NCBI RefSeq assembly: GCF_001975985.1
Contig: NZ_MTQF01000004.1
Span: 153,836 to 217,835 of the forward strand
Reading direction: 5' to 3'
DNA length: 64,000 bases
Source: [Flexibacter] sp. ATCC 35103
Lineage (GTDB): Bacteria > Bacteroidota > Bacteroidia > Flavobacteriales > Flavobacteriaceae
Shown here one piece after another: positions 8,570-17,496 of this stretch. The first letter of the stretch is position 1. Each line of letters opens with the position of its first letter. The notes under the pieces are model-generated. The model had not been told where the DNA came from and did not search any database. It was given only the letters and a program-made list of their open reading frames with translations. A program made the translations under genes and the position numbers.

Positions 8570-11500
8570 TTAGAAATCATTGTCAGGAATCAGCCCTTCA
8601 TTATTATTTTGAGGTGGCGGTTTTTTCTCTTCTTCTTTCTTATCTGGTTTTTTATCTGTTTTCTTTTTGTTCTTTTCAGCATCTTTTTTATTGGTGAAAT
8701 TAACAAAATCAGGATTTAGATAAGAATCCTGTAAATCATCGGAAGAGCTTTTTATGGCTTTTTCTAATTTATGATTTTTAAAGAGTTTATTTACCAATTC
8801 GCTAAAAGTATCAAAATCTACCTCATACGAAATACCAACTCCTTGCGTATACCCAATTCCTTGTCCTATATAATTTATATCATTTTCTTTATTAAACAAG
8901 CGCAGGTTCATAGATCCATCTTCATTTACCCTGTACAATATCTCGATGTCTCCCACAATAGCAGATTCGTTTACACCACCAACAGGAACTCCTAATTTTC
9001 CGTTGATCGTGATTCTTTCATTTACCTGCGAGGTTATATTTGCCACAAACTGACCGTCAGCTTCCTGACCTAATCTTTTATCAGCAGAAATATAATTTAA
9101 ATCAATATTCACTTTATCATTATCAGATTTTATGATTCCGCCCAATAAACTGGAAGCGGTTTCTGATAATGTTCCGGACAAATCGCCCTGACTAAATCCG
9201 TCTGTACTCATAAACGAACCTGTAGACAATAAATACAATGCCTGAGTCTGACGAATATCTTTATCATCCAGCTTATATTGTATCTCTGATTTAAGAACAT
9301 TGCTGACAGATGGAAACTGAATATCAAAATTAGGTTCCGGACTGGTTAAATCCCCTCTTAATCCAATAACAACTTCTACCGGTACTTTTTTATTAAATGA
9401 CGAAGTATTATCTAACAATACAGCAGGATTTGCAGAGGTTTTATAAACCGCTTCAAGATTCAGCTGAGCTTTCATAGGGTTTCCTTCCCAAATAATAGAT
9501 CCTCCTTTTTTGACTGAGAATTTTTTATCGATTAATCCACCGTATTTAAAATTATAAGTTCCTTCGTATGCCTGGAAATCTCCCCACATATTAAATTTAC
9601 CCAGCGTATTTATCTTGAATAATAATGATCCGTATCCTTTTCCTTTCATACCGTGTCCGGAATTTCTATCCAGGATCACTTCGACCTCTGCATCCGGGGT
9701 AATATCAAAATCGAACTCTAATTCAAGACCATTATAATTTCTGGTTTTTTCGATAATACCATTGGCCAGATTGTATTTTTCTTTTGGCGTTACAAAATGA
9801 ATCCAACTGCTCTCTCCCACACTTTGCGCGTTATTGATAGGAATCTTAACTTCTGTTCCTTTCTCAGATTTCGCATCTACCTTTATAAATAAGTTTTCTG
9901 TTGGCCCTTTTATACTTGCCGTACCATTAATAAATGCGGTACCAAAATAGGCAGCATCTTCACTATCTTTTGTATCCAGCGCCAGCAATCGTTTTGATGT
10001 TATGGTAAGATCCAACTTCCAGTCTGCAAAATTATGATGCTCAATGCTACCATTCAGCAATCCTTTTGTTTGATATTTGGTATCAGTAAGCTGATTATTT
10101 CTAAATAAAAACTTTTCATCGGTTAAATCAATAACAGTTCGATCGCTCAGTTCATAATCTGTATTAAGGTACGGAATTGTCATTCCGGCTTTTTCTACAT
10201 ATAATCGTCCGTTTATTTCCGGTTTTTTAAGATTTCCTATAACTGCGGCATTCCCGGAAACAGATCCTCGCACATTCGACAACACATCGCCTCCAACTGT
10301 CCCTAAGGTTGCAAGATTAAATCCTTCCAGTTTTAAATTCAAATCCAGAAAAGTCTCTTTATTCTCGATTGCAAAAGTTCCGTTTGCCCTAAACGATTCT
10401 GTAAAACCGTTTTGAATCGACGAATTTATCGTGAACTTTTTAAAACTTTCATCTCCTGAAATATCAAAATTCAAGGTTCCTAAATCTATTTTATTCAAAT
10501 TAAGATGATCGATGGTAATAGCAGCTGTTGGCTGATAAACATTCTTATTCTGCTTATAATTTATATTCCCGTTCAAATTACCATTAAAGACAAATTTAGA
10601 ATTCAGAGGTGTAATTTTATTTATATCCACATCCTCAAAATTCAGTACAATATCTTTATAATCATTTCCTTTTATCACTCCGTTTAAATCAATTTTCTGA
10701 TTTTCATGCGATAAAATAATATTATCAATTGTGAAGTTTTTAAAATACTGATCAAAAACAATCTGATTATCCTCTTCAGAATTTTCGTTTAAATACCATA
10801 AATAGTCTTTAAATTTCATTTCTGATTTCTTGATTCCAACAATGTTATTTTTGTTTTTATCAATGGTATGATACAAATCCAGATTAAAATAATCCTCTCC
10901 TTTTTCTCCACCTTTAAACTCCGATCGAACAAACAAAGTATCTTTTGATGTTACATTAATCAAATTAAAATCACGTACTTTATAATAAGGAGTTTTGATA
11001 CTGTCTAATTCGACATACGCATTATAAAGCGGGTTTTTATTATCAATACTAATTCGGATATTATCGAAAGTATTTTTTGCTGCCGTAATTTTCTGAGATT
11101 TGAATCTAAATTTAAATTCCTGTAAATCAGAATCAATTTTTCCACGCATTACCGTACTTGAATCAATATTAATTTCAGGATAAAGCATTTCGACTACTTT
11201 GTCGTAAACATGAAAATTAAAACGCAGAAACTGTCCTTTTTTAACTTTATAAGGTTTGTAGTTGGTATAAAGGCTTCCAACGGAATTCATAACCAGCTTT
11301 TCTAATTGTGCAAACTGAAATTTACCTACTATCTGACCATTTACAACATCTTTTGAATTAATCGTAATCGTACGTAATTTATCCGCATCAAAATTAGAAT
11401 TAACTATTATTTCATCAAAAGCATACGTTGCTTTCGGATTTTGATATACCGCATCTTTGATCGAAATATTACCCTGCAGGTTCTCTATAGAATTTCCGGT

Positions 11501-13153
11501 AACTTCAACAACTGCATCTCCCCTAAAACTGGAAATAGAATCGTTTATGAATTTCAGTTTTCTTAAATTGGCATTTTCTACATTAATATGAAAATCATAT
11601 CTGCTTTCGCGCTTGCTTAAATCAACCAAACCATCAAAAGTCAGGCTTAAATTGGGATCATTTACAGAAAGTTGTCCTTTATAATACGGCAATTTAAAAT
11701 TACCATTAACCACAATATTATTGTAGGTATATTTATTATAATCTAATTTTGAAATATCACCTTTTATAATTGTATTCAGATATTTTTCGGTAAATCCAAC
11801 ACCGTCAACATCTAAATTCAGGGTTGTCCTGCCAACATCTTTTCGATTAAGCAAAGCACCAACATTAAAATTATCTAAAATAATATTTCCTGAATAGGAT
11901 GCTTTATCGATAAAATCCATATTATTCATATGTAAATCGGCTTGCCCGTTTCCTAAATCAGTAATCATTTTAAAATTAGTTTCTAAAGCTGTTGTCGAAA
12001 CTTTAGCCTTACCAACAATATTAAATTTACCAATTCTCTTAAGCTCTTTTGGAAGTTTTTTTCCTAAAATTCCCGGCAATATCACCACTAAATTATCATA
12101 ACTTGATATCAGTTTGTCAAACTTTCCATCCATGGCAAACTTTTGGGTTTTACTGCCTAACAGATTTTTAAAGTTAATCGTTCCGTTAATCTTAGAACCA
12201 TTTGTATCACTTAATTTAAGATGCCTCAAATTAAGATTGTTTAAAGTTCCTTTTATCTTGGTTTTGATTTTAAAATGCTGGTTTTTACCCAATCCGTCAT
12301 AAAAATAACGAATATCATTTGATGCAATAGAAGCGGAATCCAGGGCAACATCAAACTTTACTTTATCTGTAAAATGCAGAAAATCTTCTACTTTATAATT
12401 TAAAATAGCTTTACCGTAAATCCAGGATCTTTTTGTTTTTATTGCCAGATTTTCTACTTTGATTTGTTTTTTGGTATACGTGAATTTACCCGCAAAATTC
12501 GAAACATATAAACCACGGTGATCTAAAAAAGAAAACCTGTGAATGTTTGTATTTATATCTGGTCCGTACAATTTAAAATCACTGATGTAGGCGTTTAATT
12601 TCTTGAAATCCAGAAATAAAGGTGTCGTTTTATTTTCGTCTACCACAGAAAACTTCCCATTAGATATGTATGCATTTCTGGCTGTAAGCAAAAAATGTCC
12701 TTTTGATTTGGATTTTTTACCCGTCTCAAATAATTTAATAAACTTGTTGATATTATTTTCGTTTTCGTTTTTATAGGTTTTCAGGTTAAAAATCAAACCT
12801 GTTAAACGAAGATCCCCAAAAATCAAATCTCCATCGATTAGCCTCTTAAAACTCAAAATATCTGTTGAGATAATATCAGAATAGATTAAAGTTTTTTTAT
12901 GATGATCCAGGATTACTACATTTTTAAGCTTAACGCCTCCAAAAATGTTTATCGCCACTTTATCAACGTTAATATCTGCTTTAAAATCGGTTTTGAGAGA
13001 TTCTGTTACGTAGTGTGCAATTTTTGTCTGAACAAACGGCAAAGACAAAGTTATAGCGAGTGCCAACAAAAGTAAAATTAACCCAATTAGGGTTCGGGAT
13101 ATTATTTTCTTTACTGTTTTGATAGCTGCTTTTATTTTTAGTTTTCTTTTAAT
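8570..13153 (-). CDS. tamB: TamB-like translocation/assembly module protein
   Basis: Very large (about 1,500 residues) AsmA/TamB-superfamily protein: one N-terminal membrane anchor, a long beta-rich periplasmic region and a C-terminal DUF490/TamB domain in roughly the last 400 residues. Such proteins span the periplasm and act in outer-membrane protein or lipid transport. The C-terminal tail (last ~70 residues) is very rich in Lys, Asp and Pro. Start choice: the shortest frame begins at TTG 13069, but that cuts the hydrophobic anchor in half. The frame is open up to 13153 and encodes a Lys-rich N-terminus followed by a complete transmembrane helix. No ATG or GTG exists in any minus-strand frame from 13070 to 13243, so an ATT start at 13151-13153 is proposed. 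It is divergent from tsaD. Confidence 0.75.
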   Translation of the reverse strand: MKRKLKIKAAIKTVKKIISRTLIGLILLLLALAITLSLPFVQTKIAHYVTESLKTDFKADINVDKVAINIFGGVKLKNVVILDHHKKTLIYSDIISTDILSFKRLIDGDLIFGDLRLTGLIFNLKTYKNENENNINKFIKLFETGKKSKSKGHFLLTARNAYISNGKFSVVDENKTTPLFLDFKKLNAYISDFKLYGPDINTNIHRFSFLDHRGLYVSNFAGKFTYTKKQIKVENLAIKTKRSWIYGKAILNYKVEDFLHFTDKVKFDVALDSASIASNDIRYFYDGLGKNQHFKIKTKIKGTLNNLNLRHLKLSDTNGSKINGTINFKNLLGSKTQKFAMDGKFDKLISSYDNLVVILPGILGKKLPKELKRIGKFNIVGKAKVSTTALETNFKMITDLGNGQADLHMNNMDFIDKASYSGNIILDNFNVGALLNRKDVGRTTLNLDVDGVGFTEKYLNTIIKGDISKLDYNKYTYNNIVVNGNFKLPYYKGQLSVNDPNLSLTFDGLVDLSKRESRYDFHINVENANLRKLKFINDSISSFRGDAVVEVTGNSIENLQGNISIKDAVYQNPKATYAFDEIIVNSNFDADKLRTITINSKDVVNGQIVGKFQFAQLEKLVMNSVGSLYTNYKPYKVKKGQFLRFNFHVYDKVVEMLYPEINIDSSTVMRGKIDSDLQEFKFRFKSQKITAAKNTFDNIRISIDNKNPLYNAYVELDSIKTPYYKVRDFNLINVTSKDTLFVRSEFKGGEKGEDYFNLDLYHTIDKNKNNIVGIKKSEMKFKDYLWYLNENSEEDNQIVFDQYFKNFTIDNIILSHENQKIDLNGVIKGNDYKDIVLNFEDVDINKITPLNSKFVFNGNLNGNINYKQNKNVYQPTAAITIDHLNLNKIDLGTLNFDISGDESFKKFTINSSIQNGFTESFRANGTFAIENKETFLDLNLKLEGFNLATLGTVGGDVLSNVRGSVSGNAAVIGNLKKPEINGRLYVEKAGMTIPYLNTDYELSDRTVIDLTDEKFLFRNNQLTDTKYQTKGLLNGSIEHHNFADWKLDLTITSKRLLALDTKDSEDAAYFGTAFINGTASIKGPTENLFIKVDAKSEKGTEVKIPINNAQSVGESSWIHFVTPKEKYNLANGIIEKTRNYNGLELEFDFDITPDAEVEVILDRNSGHGMKGKGYGSLLFKINTLGKFNMWGDFQAYEGTYNFKYGGLIDKKFSVKKGGSIIWEGNPMKAQLNLEAVYKTSANPAVLLDNTSSFNKKVPVEVVIGLRGDLTSPEPNFDIQFPSVSNVLKSEIQYKLDDKDIRQTQALYLLSTGSFMSTDGFSQGDLSGTLSETASSLLGGIIKSDNDKVNIDLNYISADKRLGQEADGQFVANITSQVNERITINGKLGVPVGGVNESAIVGDIEILYRVNEDGSMNLRLFNKENDINYIGQGIGYTQGVGISYEVDFDTFSELVNKLFKNHKLEKAIKSSSDDLQDSYLNPDFVNFTNKKDAEKNKKKTDKKPDKKEEEKKPPPQNNNEGLIPDNDF

Positions 13154-13198
13154 TTATTTTGAACAGACAAAGAACGACTGTTTTTGATAAAAATTCTT

Positions 13199-13206
13199 TA
13201 ATTTTG
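13199..13206 (+). promoter_or_regulatory. candidate -7 element TAATTTTG upstream of tsaD
   Basis: Exact match to TAnnTTTG, about 70 bp before the tsaD ATG, in the divergent tamB/tsaD intergenic region. No convincing -33 TTTG at normal spacing was seen (a TTTG at 13183-13186 is only 12 bases away). Confidence 0.35.
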
Positions 13207-13276
13207 GCTTCTCCTTATAATAAAAGAAAATCAAATATTTGATTTGTCAAATATAATTCAAAATTCGTGCCTTTAT

Positions 13277-14299
13277 ATGCAAAATTCAGAGGTTTTTATT
13301 CTTGCCATCGAAAGTTCCTGCGATGATACTGCCGCCGCGGTTTTACATAACGACAAAGTACTCTCAAATGTTGTGGCCAATCAGTTAATTCACAACCAAT
13401 ATGGTGGTGTAGTTCCTGAATTAGCCTCGAGAGCACATCAACAAAATATTGTTCCGGTAATAGATGCTGCACTTCGCAAAGCAAATGTACAAAAAGATCA
13501 ACTAACAGCTATTGCTTTTACGCAAGGTCCGGGCTTAATGGGCTCTTTGCTGGTAGGAAGTTCTTTTAGTAAATCACTATCACTTGCCTTAAAAATTCCG
13601 TTAATCGCTGTAAATCACATGCATGCCCATATTCTGGCACATTTTATAGACGAAGAAGGTTTTGATAAACCTGAATTTCCTTTTTTGGCCCTGACTATTA
13701 GTGGCGGTCATACTCAGATTGTAAAAGTTAATGGCTTTTTTGATATGGAAATCATCGGTGAAACCACTGATGACGCTGTTGGAGAAGCATTTGACAAGAG
13801 TGCTAAAATTCTCGGACTTCCTTACCCCGGCGGTCCTTTGATCGACAAATATGCCAAAGAAGGAAATCCGAAAGCATTTGCGTTTACAAAACCAAAAGTT
13901 CCCGGATTAGATTTTAGTTTCTCCGGATTAAAAACAGCTATTTTGTATTTTATTCAGAAGAAAAAACTGGAGAACCCCAATTTTATCGAAGAAAACCTGA
14001 ATGATATTTGCGCATCTATTCAATATACTATTATCGAAATTTTGATGGATAAATTGAAATTAGCGGTAAAAGAAACCGGAATCAAACAAATCGCCATTGG
14101 CGGAGGAGTTTCTGCAAATTCAGGAATCAGGACAAGATTAAAAGAAAGTGAAGGGAAATACGGTTGGAAAACTTTTGTTCCCAAATTCGAATACACTACA
14201 GATAATGCCGCAATGATAGGAATTGTAGGGTATCAAAAATATTTATCAAGTCGTTTCGAAACTTCAGCAGTAGTTTCGAAAGCGCGAATTCAATTTTAA
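13277..14299 (+). CDS. tsaD: tRNA N6-threonylcarbamoyladenosine synthase subunit TsaD
   Basis: Transfers the threonylcarbamoyl group from threonylcarbamoyl-AMP to A37 of ANN-decoding tRNAs, working with TsaB, TsaC and TsaE. The N-terminal AIESSCDDTAAAV, the metal-binding HMHAH motif (in VNHMHAHIL) and the C-terminal DNAAMIG are all typical of the Kae1/TsaD family. The ATG at 13277 is chosen because an earlier in-frame TTG at 13244 would only add 11 unconserved residues; the resulting 340 residues is the normal length. It is divergent from tamB and followed after 2 bp by rsmE, suggesting a transcriptional unit tsaD-rsmE. Confidence 0.96.
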   Translation: MQNSEVFILAIESSCDDTAAAVLHNDKVLSNVVANQLIHNQYGGVVPELASRAHQQNIVPVIDAALRKANVQKDQLTAIAFTQGPGLMGSLLVGSSFSKSLSLALKIPLIAVNHMHAHILAHFIDEEGFDKPEFPFLALTISGGHTQIVKVNGFFDMEIIGETTDDAVGEAFDKSAKILGLPYPGGPLIDKYAKEGNPKAFAFTKPKVPGLDFSFSGLKTAILYFIQKKKLENPNFIEENLNDICASIQYTIIEILMDKLKLAVKETGIKQIAIGGGVSANSGIRTRLKESEGKYGWKTFVPKFEYTTDNAAMIGIVGYQKYLSSRFETSAVVSKARIQF

Positions 14300-14301
14300 T
14301 T

Positions 14302-15012
14302 ATGCAATTATTTTACAATCCCGATATTGACGAATCAACTGAAAGTTTTACTTTTGATAAAGAAGAAAGCCGACATATTATAAAGGTTCTCAGAAAAAAA
14401 GATTCAGACATTTTACATGTTACAAACGGTTTTGGTTTACTGTTTGAAACCGAAATTACATTGGCATCAGACAACAAATGTATTGTTCAGGTGCTTTCGA
14501 TAAAAAAATCTCCTGAACCAAAATTTCATTTGCATTTAGCCGTTGCCCCAACTAAAATGAACGATCGTTTTGAATGGTTCTTAGAAAAAGCAACCGAAAT
14601 AGGTATTCAGGAAATCACACCCATTATTTGTGATCGCTCTGAGCGAAAAGTAATTAATGCAGAGCGTTTTGAAAAGATTATTCTTTCGGCAATGAAACAA
14701 TCGAACGAAACATATTTGCCTAAATTAAATGAAGCAATCTCTTTTAAGGAATTCGTTAAGCAACAAAATAAAGGCTTGCAATTGATCGCACATTGCGAAG
14801 AAACAGATAAAAAATCATTAAAAGATATTCTAAAACCTAATGAAAGCGTTACGATGCTTATTGGTCCCGAAGGTGATTTTTCTGAAAAGGAAATCGCATT
14901 GGCTTTAGAAAATAATTATCAGCCTGTTACATTAGGAAATACACGCTTAAGAACTGAAACCGCTGCAATTGTAGCGTGTCATAGCGTTGTTTTTTTTAAT
15001 GAGAATATCTAA
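14302..15012 (+). CDS. rsmE: 16S rRNA m3U1498 methyltransferase RsmE
   Basis: SPOUT-class methyltransferase that methylates N3 of U1498 in 16S rRNA using S-adenosylmethionine. The N-terminal PUA-like part contains SRHIIKVLR. The C-terminal knot has LIGPEGDFSEKE and LGNTRLRTETAAIVA, the two signature segments that form the SAM pocket. At 236 residues it is full length. It begins two bases after the tsaD stop and is followed by a strong hairpin terminator at 15032-15064. Confidence 0.95.
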   Translation: MQLFYNPDIDESTESFTFDKEESRHIIKVLRKKDSDILHVTNGFGLLFETEITLASDNKCIVQVLSIKKSPEPKFHLHLAVAPTKMNDRFEWFLEKATEIGIQEITPIICDRSERKVINAERFEKIILSAMKQSNETYLPKLNEAISFKEFVKQQNKGLQLIAHCEETDKKSLKDILKPNESVTMLIGPEGDFSEKEIALALENNYQPVTLGNTRLRTETAAIVACHSVVFFNENI

Positions 15013-15031
15013 CTGATTGATTACATTACGT

Positions 15032-15065
15032 AAACCCGACAGGTTTTAAAAACCTGTCGGGTTTT
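15032..15065 (+). terminator. hairpin terminator after rsmE; member of a dispersed inverted-repeat family
   Basis: Perfect 15-bp arms, 15032-15046 and 15050-15064, around a 3-base loop (AAACCCGACAGG ... CCTGTCGGGTTT). The outer arms reappear at 54409-54419 and 54443-54453 around a different loop, so this is both a terminator and part of a repeat family. Confidence 0.8.
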
Positions 15066-15132
15066 ATGCTGAGTTGCTTGCAAAGATTCCATCGAAATGA
15101 AAAAACAAGTATTTCAAAAAAATATAAATTAT

Positions 15133-15771
15133 ATGAAAAAAATATTTTGCTTATTATTTCTCGTTTCCCTTTCTTCCTTTTCTCAGGAAATTGCTTTGCT
15201 TAAATATAGCGGAGGTGGCGATTGGTATGCAAATCCTACTTCATTGCCTAACTTAATTAAGTTTTGTAATGCGAATATCAACACCAGAATAAAAGCAAAA
15301 CCTTCGACTGTTGAACCGGGAAATCCTGATTTACTTTCGTACCCTTTTGTACATATGACCGGACACGGAAATGTAGTTTTTAGCGATTCTGACATTAGTA
15401 ATCTTAGAAATTACCTAAACGGCGGCGGTTTTCTTCATATTGATGATAATTACGGAATGGATCAATACATTCGAAAAGAAATAAAAAAAATATTCCCTAA
15501 CAATAATTTAGTCGAAATTCCGGCGAGTCATCCCATATTTCAAAAACCTTTTCCGTTTCCTACAGGATTACCTAAAATTCATGAACATGACGGAACGCGT
15601 CCTCAGGCTTTTGGAATTTTTATAGAAAACAAATTGGTTTTATTATACACTTACGAATGTGATTTGGGTGATGGCTGGGAAGATGCAGAGGTTCATAATG
15701 ATCCTGCGGCAGTTAGGGAAAAAGCCTTAAAAATGGGTGCCAATATTATCAATTATATTTTTACTAATTAA
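15133..15771 (+). CDS. exported DUF4159 protein
   Basis: A 213-residue protein with a clear signal peptide (MKKIFCLLFLVSLSSFSQ), so periplasmic or secreted. The rest matches the DUF4159 family, seen in segments such as SGGGDWYANPTSL, HMTGHGNVVF and GGFLHIDDNYG; the fold resembles class I glutamine amidotransferases, but the biochemical function is not known. The ATG at 15133 is preferred over an upstream ATG at 15097 because it places the signal peptide at the true N-terminus. It is followed after 10 bp by a TrmH-family methyltransferase gene. Confidence 0.75.
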   Translation: MKKIFCLLFLVSLSSFSQEIALLKYSGGGDWYANPTSLPNLIKFCNANINTRIKAKPSTVEPGNPDLLSYPFVHMTGHGNVVFSDSDISNLRNYLNGGGFLHIDDNYGMDQYIRKEIKKIFPNNNLVEIPASHPIFQKPFPFPTGLPKIHEHDGTRPQAFGIFIENKLVLLYTYECDLGDGWEDAEVHNDPAAVREKALKMGANIINYIFTN

Positions 15772-15781
15772 AATTTTAAAA

Positions 15782-16276
15782 GTGCAGCTTACTCACGAAG
15801 AAAATCAATTTGAGCGAAAAACATTTCCAATCACATTAGTTTGCGATCACATTTATTTTCAGCAGAATATAGGCTCGCTTTTTAGAATAAGTGAGGCTTT
15901 TGGAGTAGAAAATATTATTTTTTTAGGAAAAGATATTCCGCTTACGCCCCGTAAAATCAATAAAACATCACGAAGCACGCATCTTCATGTGCCTCATACT
16001 GTAATCGAACAAACAACTGAACTTGTTGATTACTTACTTGAAAATAATTTTGAAATTATTGCTTTGGAAATAGCAAGTAATAGTAAACCTCTAAAAGAAG
16101 TTGTGATACCTGAAAATCAAAAAATTGCACTTTTAATTGGAAGTGAAATTGATGGAATTTCAGATGAATTATTAAAAATTTCGAACCAAATTGTTCACAT
16201 AAATATGTTCGGAAAGAACTCAAGCATGAATGTTGTACAAGCTGCAAGTATAGCTTTGTACGAATTTACTTCTTAA
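15782..16276 (+). CDS. TrmH/SpoU-family RNA 2'-O-methyltransferase
   Basis: SPOUT-class RNA methyltransferase, 164 residues when started at the GTG at 15782. This start gives the usual single-domain length; an upstream ATG at 15737 lies inside the preceding gene and adds a hydrophobic stretch not expected in a cytosolic enzyme. Motif 1 is NIGSLFRISEAFG, motif 2 is LLIGSEIDGIS and motif 3 is SMNVVQAASIALYE, which together form the SAM-binding knot. The target (tRNA or rRNA) cannot be told from the sequence. Confidence 0.88.
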   Translation: MQLTHEENQFERKTFPITLVCDHIYFQQNIGSLFRISEAFGVENIIFLGKDIPLTPRKINKTSRSTHLHVPHTVIEQTTELVDYLLENNFEIIALEIASNSKPLKEVVIPENQKIALLIGSEIDGISDELLKISNQIVHINMFGKNSSMNVVQAASIALYEFTS

Positions 16277-16340
16277 TAAAAAAGTGTTAATTTTTGTAAG
16301 AACTAGACTATACAAGGGATTGTAAAATTCTGACAAAATT

Positions 16341-16368
16341 ATTATTGTAAAAATTTTGTTACAATAAT
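16341..16368 (+). promoter_or_regulatory. hairpin in the leader of the M43 protease gene
   Basis: Perfect 10-bp arms ATTATTGTAA (16341-16350) and TTACAATAAT (16359-16368) with an 8-base loop, 68 bp upstream of the ATG. It lacks a following T-run, so an operator or leader structure is as likely as a terminator for the upstream methyltransferase gene. Confidence 0.35.
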
Positions 16369-16435
16369 TTATTTGTTATAAAATTGCGGTATAAATAACC
16401 AAATTTAATTTTTTATAACAAAACCCTAAATTATT

Positions 16436-17386
16436 ATGAAAAAAGTTCTTATTACCGCATTCACAGCATTAGTGCTGTTTTCTTGTCAAAACGACCAAAC
16501 AGAATCAGCAGATTCAAATGTAAGTGCTATTGCCCATCGCGGATGCGCAACTCAAGAAGTTTTAGAAGCTCAATTAAAAGCTGATCCTACTTTAGCAATC
16601 AGAATGAATGAAATCGAAGCTTTTACAGACAAAGCCTTACTTACAGGCAAACTTGTAAATGGTAAAGTTCAAATTCCGGTTGTTGTTAATGTATTGTACA
16701 GAACAACTGCAGAAAACATCTCTGATGCACAAATCCAAACACAAATCGATGTTTTAAACAAAGATTTTAATGCATTAAATTCTGATTACAACAGCGTTCC
16801 TGCTTTATTTGCAGGTGTAAAAGCAAATGTTGGAATTTCATTTGTTTTAGATCAGGTTATCAGAAAATCGACTACAAAAACATCATGGGGAACAAATGAT
16901 GCAGTAAAAAAAGTGGCACAAGGTGGTTTAGCACCAACTTCACCAACAACAAAACTTAACTTATGGTCTTGCACAATTGGTGGCGGAATATTAGGTTATG
17001 CTCAATTTCCTGGTGGAGCATCTGCTACAGACGGAGTTGTAGTTGACTCTAAATATTTTGGTTTATCAGGTTCATCAGCTGCTCCTTACAACTTAGGAAG
17101 AACTGCTACCCACGAAGTAGGTCACTGGATGAATTTACGTCACATTTGGGGGGATGCAACTTGCGGAAGTGATTTAGTATCTGACACGCCAACTCATAAC
17201 ACAGCAAATTACGGTGTACCGGCTTATCCTCACTATAGTACTTGTTCAGGAACTCCTGTAGAAATGACAATGAACTACATGGATTATGTGGATGATAACG
17301 CAATGTACATGTTCTCTAACGGGCAAAAAAGTAGAATGGCCGCTATTTTTGTAACCGGTGGAGCAAGAGCTGCATTTGGAATCTAA
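16436..17386 (+). CDS. secreted M43-family zinc metalloprotease (lipoprotein)
   Basis: A 316-residue predicted lipoprotein: signal peptide with lipobox cysteine at C17 (LVLFSC). The zinc motif HEVGHWMNLRH (H226, E227, H230, H236) and the later Met-turn MNYMDY are those of M43 (cytophagalysin/pappalysin) metalloproteases. The eighth position of the motif is Asn rather than the more usual Gly. The enzyme probably digests extracellular protein. It is a single-gene unit with its own terminator at 17410-17440 and an AT-rich leader containing a hairpin. Substrate is unknown. Confidence 0.9.
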   Translation: MKKVLITAFTALVLFSCQNDQTESADSNVSAIAHRGCATQEVLEAQLKADPTLAIRMNEIEAFTDKALLTGKLVNGKVQIPVVVNVLYRTTAENISDAQIQTQIDVLNKDFNALNSDYNSVPALFAGVKANVGISFVLDQVIRKSTTKTSWGTNDAVKKVAQGGLAPTSPTTKLNLWSCTIGGGILGYAQFPGGASATDGVVVDSKYFGLSGSSAAPYNLGRTATHEVGHWMNLRHIWGDATCGSDLVSDTPTHNTANYGVPAYPHYSTCSGTPVEMTMNYMDYVDDNAMYMFSNGQKSRMAAIFVTGGARAAFGI

Positions 17387-17409
17387 AAAAACAGGTTAAA
17401 ATAAATGGG

Positions 17410-17440
17410 AAAAGCGAGGTGATATCATCTCGCTTTTTTT
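17410..17440 (+). terminator. intrinsic terminator of the M43 protease gene
   Basis: Near-perfect 14-bp palindromic arms (17410-17423 and 17424-17437, one G:T pair; core GCGAG ... CTCGC) followed by eight T residues, starting 24 bp past the stop codon. Confidence 0.85.
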
Positions 17441-17496
17441 TGTTTACCGCCCATATATAAAAGCTTTTTGCTATATTTATAATCTAAAATCGAATC

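Noticed and set aside
15737..15781. Upstream ATG start for the TrmH-family gene
   Set aside because: It lies within the DUF4159 gene and adds a hydrophobic stretch not found in the family; GTG at 15782 fits better.
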